Part shown: positions 1 through 5,602 of the stretch, one piece after another
Layout: each line of letters opens with the position of its first letter
How positions within the stretch are numbered: position 1 is the stretch's first letter
Assembly: GCA_018334735.1 (NCBI GenBank)
Contig: JAGXLK010000209.1
Span: forward strand, 1-5,602
Length of the DNA: 5,602 bases
Direction: 5' to 3'
DNA from: Planctomycetota bacterium
GTDB lineage: Bacteria; Planctomycetota; Brocadiia; SM23-32
Program-made: the position numbers and the translations under genes
The notes under the pieces: generated by a model
What the model was told of the DNA's origin: nothing
Database searches by the model: none
Seen by the model: the letters and a program-made list of their open reading frames with translations, nothing else

Positions 1-2230
1 GGAGAACCAGCAGGAACCGGGGGTAGAGGCTCAGGTCGCGCCCACCGGCCAGTCCTGGCGCCATCTGCAGCCAGAAATCGAAGCCGTCCCCCTCATCGTC
101 ATCAAATAGGACGATGTTCAGGCCGAACAGGGTCCCTGGTTGGGCGGAAACAGACAGGTGCTCCAGCGGCAGGCGCAGCTCGTAGACGGTCCGGCGGGCT
201 TCTTCGTCTCGCCGCACGGCATAATCCGCCGCCCCGGCAAGTTCCTCGGAAGGACTGCCCCAGCAATGGAATACAGTGCCCTCATCGGTAAGTGCAAGGC
301 CCACATTGCTCCCCTTCTTCCCCGGAGGCGCGACGCTCATCTGGAGGGCGCTCCCGTTCCATATGCCCCCGCCGCTACGGGGATTGACATGCCGATCGTC
401 CATGACCTCGGCCGCCAGGCAGAGGGTTTCACCGTCCCAACCCCACCACAGGCGGGCGCTGTAGTCCTCGGGGCCTTCCCACTGGTCGCGCCGGTCTTCG
501 GAGAAGACATCTTCGCGGTCCTGCAGAGTCAGTGCGGGCTCACCCCACTCTTCCAACCTGCCGTCCACCTCGATGCCATCCGCCAGACGGGGTATTACGC
601 CCAGACCGCGAAGGTCAACTGTGGTCTCAAACACGCCCGGCTCGGGTTCGATGGCCCGGTCCCAGTCGGCGCGGAGCACCAACTCCTCCCGCCGCCCCCT
701 GAGGTTCGGCATTGAGCAGGTCAGCTCAGCGCTTCCGTCAGCGGGCAGCGAAACGGATCGCTCCATGATCGTCCGGCCCTCCACATCGGCAGCCAGATCC
801 AGATCCATTTCACGCCCGAGCGTATTCTGTAACGTGATCCGTGCCGTGTCGACGGCCGGAAATTCGAAGTCGACCTCCAGCGGGCGTTCCAGCTCCAGCG
901 GAAACTGTGCCGGTACCATACGCAGGCTGCCGTAATCGCGACCAAGATCCATCGTGATGTCGAGCTCTTTACCTCTATTCAGCGCCTTGACCGGCACTGC
1001 CACAGGGATAGTCCGCGTGACTCCACCCGCCAGCGATAGCGACCGATCAATCACGCTGCGGCCGTCCAGAAGGGCCTTAAGATCTACAGACACCTCATTA
1101 TCGGTCAGGTTTTCCGCGTTCAACCGCGCCTCAACGTGACCGTCATCCGGATAGATAAGCGCATCGTTCTCATTGCGGATCTGCAGGGACGCCTCTACAG
1201 TACGTCGGAGGCCAAACGGCTGTGTTCCCGCAACGCTGCCGGATTCGCCGTGCAGCATGGCACGCACGTAGGAACCGAGGTTCGGAACGTCCCCCAGGCG
1301 TATGCGGTTGCCCCAATGGACGGCCTTCCCCTCGCTGACCCAGTTAATGGACTCGTAGTTGGATGCATCAATGTGAATGGTCGCCTTATACGGGTCCACG
1401 ACAATGGATTCGATGACCGGCGGGGAGGGACCGTCGTGTCCCTCCGGGGCATAGACAAAATACGAGTGACCCCCGCGAAGCGCCCGCTGCAGGGACTGTG
1501 TGGTAAGCTCAGCCATCAAAAAGATGTTCCAGTTGCGTCCCAGGTGAGCCAGCTGGTGCATATCGTCGTTGGAGTAACCCCAGACGGAACGTTCGGGCAT
1601 CATCCCGGTGAGAATTTCGTCCCAGAACTTTCGGTCATCGGGATAGCGGTCACCCTGGTTGAAAACTTCCATACCGACAAGATGGTCGTGGCGGCGATAA
1701 AAGTCAGTGTACCATTCCACCGGATGGTCGTAACGGCCGGGGTGGAAGAACACGGCGAGGCCCCCCTTCTCATCGATGGCCTCCAGGGAGTCCTCGACGA
1801 CATCCGTCCCCTTGTAGTCGCTGAAGTAGCTGCCCGTGTGGTGGTGGCTGGACAGTTCGTTACCCTCGACAGCCAGTATACCGAGGGCACCAGGATCGCG
1901 GTTTTCATACTCGTTCGATTTGTCGGGCTCAATCTCCCTGAAGGAGTCCCAGGGGTAAGTCACCCTGTTGTGGTCCGTGATGGCCAGGATGCGGTACCCG
2001 AGGGCATGGTAACGGTCCACCGCCTCGTGGGGGTCCAGGCGGCCGTCGCTACTGGTGGTATGTGTGTGCAGATTCGCCCTGTAGCGACCCACCTCGCTCC
2101 AGTTAACCTCCTCGTAGGGGTTCTGAACGATCAAACGCTGCTTTTCGGGACGAGCACACCCGGCCGTAAGGGCGAAAACAGCCAGCAGAACGGTGCTCAA
2201 CAGCAAATGAAGTTGCCTCTTCTCACTCAT
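1..2230 (-). CDS. Putative secreted PHP-domain metallohydrolase lipoprotein with CBM9-like C-terminus (3' end cut by window edge)
   Basis: The frame is open for 743 codons from ATG at 2230-2228 to the window edge; I translated it throughout and found no stop. Residues 1-25 form a lipoprotein signal peptide: K4/R5, a hydrophobic stretch, then T-A-G-C with C25 as lipidation site and Ala at +2. Residues about 48-260 are a PHP (polymerase and histidinol phosphatase) domain. Candidate metal ligands for every motif are present: H55-x-H57, D62, D86-H87, E122, one of H129-H131, H163 (FHP) and D223-x-H225, so it should be an active metal-dependent hydrolase, probably a phosphoesterase; the substrate is unknown. 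Residues about 270-350 look like the beta-sandwich often following secreted PHP domains (CehA/McbA-like). Residues 366-429 and 461-522 are two copies of an Ig-like module. Residues about 553-743 resemble CBM9/DOMON-like carbohydrate-binding domains, beginning I-E-V-D-G-R-L-E-E-W. The protein probably ends shortly past the edge. The family call is firm at domain level; the exact function is not. Confidence 0.9.
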   Translation of the reverse strand, partial: MSEKRQLHLLLSTVLLAVFALTAGCARPEKQRLIVQNPYEEVNWSEVGRYRANLHTHTTSSDGRLDPHEAVDRYHALGYRILAITDHNRVTYPWDSFREIEPDKSNEYENRDPGALGILAVEGNELSSHHHTGSYFSDYKGTDVVEDSLEAIDEKGGLAVFFHPGRYDHPVEWYTDFYRRHDHLVGMEVFNQGDRYPDDRKFWDEILTGMMPERSVWGYSNDDMHQLAHLGRNWNIFLMAELTTQSLQRALRGGHSYFVYAPEGHDGPSPPVIESIVVDPYKATIHIDASNYESINWVSEGKAVHWGNRIRLGDVPNLGSYVRAMLHGESGSVAGTQPFGLRRTVEASLQIRNENDALIYPDDGHVEARLNAENLTDNEVSVDLKALLDGRSVIDRSLSLAGGVTRTIPVAVPVKALNRGKELDITMDLGRDYGSLRMVPAQFPLELERPLEVDFEFPAVDTARITLQNTLGREMDLDLAADVEGRTIMERSVSLPADGSAELTCSMPNLRGRREELVLRADWDRAIEPEPGVFETTVDLRGLGVIPRLADGIEVDGRLEEWGEPALTLQDREDVFSEDRRDQWEGPEDYSARLWWGWDGETLCLAAEVMDDRHVNPRSGGGIWNGSALQMSVAPPGKKGSNVGLALTDEGTVFHCWGSPSEELAGAADYAVRRDEEARRTVYELRLPLEHLSVSAQPGTLFGLNIVLFDDDEGDGFDFWLQMAPGLAGGRDLSLYPRFLLVL

Positions 2231-2239
2231 TAATCGTCG

Positions 2240-2245
2240 CTCCTC
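2240..2245 (-). promoter_or_regulatory. Ribosome binding site of the PHP lipoprotein gene
   Basis: On the minus strand GAGGAG lies 9 nt before the ATG at 2230. It is a strong Shine-Dalgarno match and, with the lipoprotein signal peptide that follows directly, fixes this start. Confidence 0.8.
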
Positions 2246-2369
2246 ATGTTATCCAATCCGAATGTTTCCTGATAGCGGAGCCGCACTGCCGAGTCCGTTA
2301 ATTCCATTGTTTCTTGTTGACCGAAATAGCTTTTGTCAGGGGCTAACCCTACGGTAGTATGAGGGGAAC

Positions 2370-2375
2370 ATTATA
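2370..2375 (-). promoter_or_regulatory. Candidate -10 box for the PHP lipoprotein gene
   Basis: The minus strand reads TATAAT, a perfect sigma-70 -10 hexamer in an AT-rich patch of otherwise GC-rich DNA, about 140 nt before the lipoprotein start. No good -35 is seen at 16-18 bp: the hexamer at 17 bp reads GCCAGC, and there is no extended -10 TG. The promoter would therefore need an activator, or the match is chance. Confidence 0.35.
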
Positions 2376-2420
2376 ATCTGTAAAACAATGGCGCTGGCTT
2401 CTGACGCCCGCATCCCTGAC

Positions 2421-2432
2421 GTCCGGCCGGAC
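2421..2432. repeat. Perfect 12-bp palindrome GTCCGGCCGGAC
   Basis: The two strands read identically over 12 bases. It is immediately followed by an overlapping inverted repeat, GACAAC (2430-2435) and GTTGTC (2443-2448). It could be a dimeric regulator site or part of an RNA fold. In GC-rich DNA such palindromes can arise by chance. Confidence 0.5.
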
Positions 2433-2437
2433 AACAA

Positions 2438-2455
2438 CCGTCGTTGTCTTTGCCG
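2438..2455 (+). repeat. Imperfect direct repeat, copy 1
   Basis: The 18 bases CCGTCGTTGTCTTTGCCG match the copy at 2725-2742 at 16 of 18 positions. Both copies are preceded by further shared short blocks in the same order (TCTGTAAA, CTTCTG, ACGCCC, CAT, CCT) with different spacing, which suggests an old duplication or a repeated binding site. Confidence 0.45.
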
Positions 2456-2478
2456 CGGTGACACCACGATGTTCAACG

Positions 2479-2490
2479 CCCGGCGCCGGG
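2479..2490. repeat. Perfect 12-bp palindrome CCCGGCGCCGGG
   Basis: This is a second perfect 12-base palindrome, centred 58 bp from the first. No T-run follows on either strand, so it is not a factor-independent terminator. Its role is unknown. Confidence 0.5.
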
Positions 2491-2650
2491 AGAAGCTTGC
2501 CGCGGCTCGCAAGAGGCGCCGAGAAAGCCACCATGGCCAGGAAAACTTGACAGATGATAAAGAGCAGATTAGCTGGCAACATGGAAGCAGGCTCTGCTGG
2601 GAACGGCCCTGCCAGGGATAACCGGCCGGGGCAAGCGACAGAACATCGCA

Positions 2651-2678
2651 TGAGGGCAGGTGCCAAAACCTGTCCTCA
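2651..2678. repeat. Strong hairpin, 11-bp arms and 6-nt loop
   Basis: Arms TGAGGGCAGGT (2651-2661) and ACCTGTCCTCA (2668-2678) pair at 10 of 11 positions, and the eleventh is a G-U wobble in plus-strand RNA. The loop is GCCAAA. No U-run follows on either strand (the plus strand continues GCCTCTTCTG), so it is not a classic terminator. It may be part of a small RNA or a protein-binding inverted repeat. Confidence 0.6.
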
Positions 2679-2724
2679 GCCTCTTCTGTAAACTTCTGTC
2701 GACGCCCCTCATGCCTTAAAAAAT

Positions 2725-2742
2725 CCGCCGTTGTCGTTGCCG
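2725..2742 (+). repeat. Imperfect direct repeat, copy 2
   Basis: The 18 bases CCGCCGTTGTCGTTGCCG are the partner of the copy at 2438-2455, 287 bp away. They lie just upstream of the candidate promoter of the sensor gene, where an activator could bind. Confidence 0.45.
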
Positions 2743-2767
2743 TTTGTTGCTCAAGTCAAAAAACGAT

Positions 2768-2796
2768 TTGTCCAATTCACGCTGAACCAGTAAACT
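2768..2796 (+). promoter_or_regulatory. Candidate sigma-70 promoter for the sensor gene
   Basis: TTGTCC (2768-2773, 4/6 to TTGACA) and TAAACT (2791-2796, 4/6 to TATAAT) are separated by exactly 17 bp. An A-run at 2758-2763 lies just upstream and could act as an UP-like element. It would give a leader of about 250 nt before the start at 3056. This is the best match I see in the upstream region, but it is only moderate. Confidence 0.35.
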
Positions 2797-2802
2797 CGGT
2801 GC

Positions 2803-3045
2803 AGATAAAAAGCGAATCCGTGCCCGTCTCGTCGGCGGAGCCAACGTTCTGGGTCAAGGTCACGAGAGCCCCGGACCGAAAACCGTTCAGCCGCTGGAAG
2901 AGATTCCCGGCAGGATGGGCCTGCCGATAGTCGCAACGGAAACCGGTGGAGTGCAGAGACGGAACTGCTCCCTGAACATAGCCTGCGGGCGGGTGACGTA
3001 CACAGTTGGAGATCGGGGCCACAACTGCTTTGCGAAAAGCCGGAA
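2803..3045 (+). other. Long GC-rich 5' leader of the sensor gene with stem-loops
   Basis: If transcription starts after the -10 at 2791-2796, the message has about 250 untranslated bases. A perfect 7-bp hairpin CGGCAGG/CCTGCCG with loop ATGGG lies at 2908-2926, and CCGTT (2883-2887) can pair with AACGG (2935-2939) around it. A second stem pairs GGAG/CAG with CTG/CTCC at 2948-2971, with a 2-base bulge. I could not match it to a riboswitch I know: the conserved GEMM/c-di-GMP and cobalamin motifs are absent. The coding frame is open back to a TGA at 2783, so an N-terminal extension from ATG 2915 is possible but unlikely. Confidence 0.35.
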
Positions 3046-3051
3046 AGGTGA
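3046..3051 (+). promoter_or_regulatory. Ribosome binding site of the sensor gene
   Basis: AGGTGA matches the 3' half of the anti-Shine-Dalgarno complement and sits 4 nt before ATG 3056. It supports this start over the in-frame ATG at 2915, which would put 47 residues of non-signal-like sequence before the signal peptide. Confidence 0.6.
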
Positions 3052-3055
3052 GGAC

Positions 3056-5602
3056 ATGAAAGGCGCGAGGCACAGCGACAGACGATGGTCGGCTTTGACT
3101 TTACTGGGGGCTGTCGGAGCGATGCCTGTCTCGATCCTGTGCGTCCTGAGTGTAATGGTGGCGCTGTTTTGCCCATTTGGCGTGTATGCGGGCGAAACGA
3201 GCGGCCCGCCGCTCAGCAGTGGCTGCGAGATCGACTACCCGCCCTTCTGCATCGTCCATGAAGATGGACGGGCGGACGGATTTTCCGTCGAGTTGCTGCG
3301 GGCGGCTCTCGCGAAGATGGGGCGCGAGGTGACGTTCCGCACCGGCCCGTGGGCCGAAGTACGGGGCTGGTTGGAACGCGGCGAGGTGGATTGCCTGCCG
3401 CTGGTCGGCCGCACGCCGGAGCGGGAGGCGCTGTTCGACTTCACCGTCCCTTACCTGACCATGCACGGCGCGATTGTCGTGCGTCGGGATACCGAGGACG
3501 TGCATACCCTCGCCGACCTGCGCGGGCAACGCGTCGGAGTGATGAAAGGTGACAACGCCGAGGAATTCCTGCGGCGCAGGGATCGCGGTCTCGAGATCAT
3601 CGCCACGCCGACCTTCTCCGATGCCTTTCGCGCCCTGGCGGAGGGGCGCTGCGACGCCGTAGTCGTCCAGCGTCTTGTTGCGCTAAGGCTTCTGGAAAAG
3701 ACGGGCCTGTCCGATCGGCTGCGCATCATCGACCGGCCGATCAAAGAGTTCAGTCAGGCGTGGTGTTTCGCCGTAAAGGAGGGCGACCGCAAGACGCTGG
3801 CGCTGCTCAATGAAGGACTCGCACTCGTCGTGGCTGACGGGACGCACCGCCGGCTGCACGCCAAATGGTTCGCGCACCTGGAACTGCCATCGGATCGTCC
3901 TATCGTGATCGGTGGTGACCACAACTACCCGCCGTTCGAGTTTCTGGACAAGAACGGGCGGCCAACCGGTTTCACGGTCGAACTGACCCGCGCCATCGCC
4001 CGGGAAATGAACCTGAACGTGCGCTTCCGGCTGGGGCCGTGGGAAGAGATAATGAGGGGTCTCGACAACGGCGATATTGACGCTGTTCAGGGGATGTTCT
4101 ACACCCCGAAACGCGACCGCAGGCTGGACTTCTCGCCCCACTATCTGGCCTCGCATTACGTCGCACTGACACGGGCGGACGCGGGGCCGCCGCCCGAAAC
4201 GCTCGAGGGTCTTGAGGGACACCGCGTTGCGGTCCAGGCCGGCGACGCGCTGCTGAAGACCCTTGCCAAACGCGGGATCAACACCGATATCGTTACGGTC
4301 GAAAGCCAGGAAGAGGTCCTGCGCGCCGTCCGTGACGGCCGCGCTGACCTCGGCGTGGGTGTGCGCATGAGCGCATTGTACTTCATCGAGAAGAACGGCT
4401 GGAGCAATCTGGCCGTTGGCAGGGATACTCTGTTCACCGGCCAATGCTGCTACGCCGTTCCGTCCGGCAGCGAGGCCTTGCTGGCCGAGTTTGTCGAAGG
4501 CATGCGCCTGCTTAAGGACTCAGGCGAATATCACCGCCTCTACGAGAAGTGGATGGGCGTGTACGAGGAGCACCTCCACTGGGGCGAGGTCCTGAAGGTC
4601 GCAGGCATGGTCGCCGGCCCCCTGCTGCTCGTCGCGTTGCTGGCGCTGCTCTGGTTGTGGTCCCTGCGCCGCCAGGTGGCGGCACGCACACGGGAATTGC
4701 GGGCAAACGAGCAGCAACTGCGACAGAGCCGGGAGAAGTTCCGCCGGATTTTTAACAACGCCAACGATGCGATGTACCTCCACGCTCTGACGGAAGACGG
4801 TATGCCCGGGGCCTTCCTGGAGGTGAACGACACTGCGTGTGAAATGCTCGGATACAGCCGGGACGAGTTTCTGCAGATGACGCCACAGGACATAGAAGCC
4901 GAAGAAAGAAAAGATAACGTACCGAACATTGTGTCTGAACTGGAGGCCGAAAAGTATGTGACCTTTGAAACAAAGCAGATGGCGAAGGATGGCACAATGG
5001 TCCCCGTGGAAATTGGCTCCCACCTGTTCGAGATGGGCGGGGAGCGGCGGATTCTCTCCGTCGCCAGGGACATAACCGCCCGAAAGCGTGAAGAGCAAGA
5101 GATCCGCCGTCTCAACTCCCTATTGCGTGCCATTCGAAACGTTAATGAAATAATTGTGGAAGAGGACGACTCGGAGGCGCTCCTGCAGCGGAGTTGCCAG
5201 AGTCTGCTGGAGACGCGCAACTACAGCTACGTCTGGGCGGCCACCTGGGACAGGGAGGGAGAACTGAACCTGGTGGGCCGGGCCGGCGGGGTCGGCCGGC
5301 GCTTTGATGAGTTCCTTTCCCGGGCAAAAAGCGGTTGGAAGCCGGCGTGCTTCCGGCGGGCGCTCTCGGAGTCGGAAACTGTCTTTGTTCTTGATCTGGC
5401 CCGTGACTGCGGAGATTGCCCCCTGCGGGAGGCACACGGTGAAGGAAAGTCTCTCAAGTGTGGTTTCGGAGACGGCACAGGGATGGGCGGCCTGCTGAGT
5501 TTCCGTCTGGCTGAAGGGCACAAAATCGACGATGACGAGAAAAGCCTCATTGCCGAGGTGGCGGGCGACCTCGGACAGGGGCTCCGGCGTATGGAAGCGG
5601 AA
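3056..5602 (+). CDS. BvgS-like envelope sensor: two periplasmic SBP_bac_3 domains, TM helix, PAS, GAF (C-terminus cut by window edge)
   Basis: The frame is open for 849 codons to the window edge. Residues 1-46 are a signal peptide or anchor: basic R5-R10, a hydrophobic stretch, and V-Y-A before G46 as likely cleavage site. Two tandem solute-binding (Venus flytrap, SBP_bac_3) domains follow at about 56-280 and 283-505. Both share Y-P-P-F near the start, G-F-[ST]-V-E-L, G-P-W-x-E, and T-P-x-R before an aromatic D-F segment (R123 and R353, the usual carboxylate-binding Arg). The Asp that grips the amino group in amino-acid binders is replaced by Q205 and V436. Residues 515-537 form the transmembrane helix, followed by a charged coiled-coil-like linker (538-558). 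PAS spans about 560-675, ending in the typical R671-D-I-T motif. GAF spans about 690-849, with C785-G-D-C788-P-L. The output domain is beyond the window and could be histidine kinase, GGDEF/EAL or another, so kinase activity is not shown. Divergent to the PHP lipoprotein gene. Confidence 0.92.
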   Translation, partial: MKGARHSDRRWSALTLLGAVGAMPVSILCVLSVMVALFCPFGVYAGETSGPPLSSGCEIDYPPFCIVHEDGRADGFSVELLRAALAKMGREVTFRTGPWAEVRGWLERGEVDCLPLVGRTPEREALFDFTVPYLTMHGAIVVRRDTEDVHTLADLRGQRVGVMKGDNAEEFLRRRDRGLEIIATPTFSDAFRALAEGRCDAVVVQRLVALRLLEKTGLSDRLRIIDRPIKEFSQAWCFAVKEGDRKTLALLNEGLALVVADGTHRRLHAKWFAHLELPSDRPIVIGGDHNYPPFEFLDKNGRPTGFTVELTRAIAREMNLNVRFRLGPWEEIMRGLDNGDIDAVQGMFYTPKRDRRLDFSPHYLASHYVALTRADAGPPPETLEGLEGHRVAVQAGDALLKTLAKRGINTDIVTVESQEEVLRAVRDGRADLGVGVRMSALYFIEKNGWSNLAVGRDTLFTGQCCYAVPSGSEALLAEFVEGMRLLKDSGEYHRLYEKWMGVYEEHLHWGEVLKVAGMVAGPLLLVALLALLWLWSLRRQVAARTRELRANEQQLRQSREKFRRIFNNANDAMYLHALTEDGMPGAFLEVNDTACEMLGYSRDEFLQMTPQDIEAEERKDNVPNIVSELEAEKYVTFETKQMAKDGTMVPVEIGSHLFEMGGERRILSVARDITARKREEQEIRRLNSLLRAIRNVNEIIVEEDDSEALLQRSCQSLLETRNYSYVWAATWDREGELNLVGRAGGVGRRFDEFLSRAKSGWKPACFRRALSESETVFVLDLARDCGDCPLREAHGEGKSLKCGFGDGTGMGGLLSFRLAEGHKIDDDEKSLIAEVAGDLGQGLRRMEAE

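Larger units (their letters stand above)
2246..2767. other. Divergent intergenic region without a convincing gene
   Basis: The stretch between the two divergent genes holds no frame with start, ribosome binding site and recognisable protein together. It contains an AT-rich part next to the lipoprotein gene (about 2246-2395), a GC-rich part with palindromes and short hairpins (about 2419-2620), a strong hairpin at 2651-2678 and an A/T-rich spacer (about 2715-2767). Smaller hairpins include AGCAG/CTGCT at 2586-2598 with a 3-nt loop, and GACAAC/GTTGTC at 2430-2448 with a 7-nt loop. It could be a control region, a host for a small RNA, or the remains of a lost gene; the sequence does not decide. 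Confidence 0.6.

Noticed and set aside
140..715. A 191-codon open frame on the plus strand
   Set aside because: It is antisense to the CBM9-like end of the lipoprotein gene; its Pro-rich, low-complexity composition is typical of a shadow frame.
1136..2233. A 365-codon open frame on the plus strand
   Set aside because: It is fully antisense to the PHP lipoprotein frame, which has a signal peptide, ribosome binding site and intact catalytic motifs. The plus-strand product has no recognisable domain and is a shadow of GC-rich codon bias.
2333..2360. Plus-strand promoter-like pair TTGTCA and TAGTAT with 16-bp spacing
   Set aside because: The hexamers are fair, but there is no supported gene downstream until 3056. 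It would matter only if the intergenic region encodes a small RNA.
2574..2589. Sigma-54-like site: TGGCA with GG-N10-GC spacing, plus strand
   Set aside because: The -12 part reads AAGCA instead of TTGCA, the -24 extension does not match, and no gene starts within about 460 bp downstream.
2388..2621. A 77-codon plus-strand frame with a basic C-terminal part (internal ATG at 2469)
   Set aside because: The ATG at 2388 has no ribosome binding site and the product is not recognisable. The internal ATG at 2469 has only a weak GGTGA upstream. It overlaps the palindromes and hairpins.
2651..2678. Hairpin as a Rho-independent terminator
   Set aside because: No U-run follows on either strand, and no convergent or upstream gene ends here.
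2921..2930. FliA (sigma-28) type -10 element GCCGATAG
   Set aside because: The -35 position 11 bp upstream does not resemble TAAAGTTT, and the element falls in the 3' arm of a hairpin.
3683..5220. Several long minus-strand frames (for example 3683-4444 and 4540-5220)
   Set aside because: All lie antisense to the continuous SBP-SBP-TM-PAS-GAF frame and encode Arg/Ser/Pro-rich sequence without domains.

Overview
The window looks like chromosomal DNA of a Gram-negative bacterium with fairly high G+C (about 60% by eye). The evidence is a lipoprotein signal peptide on one gene and a BvgS-type envelope sensor with duplicated periplasmic domains on the other. The phylum cannot be fixed from sequence alone. 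The style of both proteins (secreted PHP hydrolase with a CBM9-like tail; SBP-SBP-TM-PAS-GAF sensor) would fit Desulfobacterota, Planctomycetota or related environmental lineages. No rRNA, tRNA, CRISPR array, IS element or phage gene was found.

Layout. (1) Positions 1-2230, minus strand: one continuous reading frame of 743 codons that runs off the left edge. It encodes a putative surface lipoprotein with an intact PHP-type metallohydrolase domain, a beta-rich middle with a duplicated Ig-like module, and a CBM9-like C-terminal domain. It is the only real gene there; the open frames on the opposite strand are shadows. (2) Positions 2231-3055: an unusually long divergent intergenic region (825 bp) with no convincing gene. 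It holds a ribosome binding site and -10 box for the lipoprotein, two perfect 12-bp palindromes, a strong 11-bp hairpin, a pair of 18-bp imperfect direct repeats (16/18), a candidate promoter for the sensor gene, and a leader of about 250 nt with stem-loops. (3) Positions 3056-5602, plus strand: one frame of 849 codons running off the right edge, a sensor with a signal peptide, two tandem periplasmic SBP_bac_3 (Venus flytrap) domains, one transmembrane helix, a PAS domain and a GAF domain. The output module (histidine kinase, GGDEF or other) lies outside the window.

How they may work together (inference). The divergent arrangement puts an envelope hydrolase next to an envelope small-molecule sensor with a shared control region, so the sensor could respond to a product or substrate of the hydrolase. 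Nothing in the sequence proves this. I do not see a clearly new multi-gene system. The most unusual points are the domain combination of the lipoprotein, the loss in both sensor lobes of the acidic residue normally used to hold amino-acid ligands, and the structured, repeat-bearing intergenic region.
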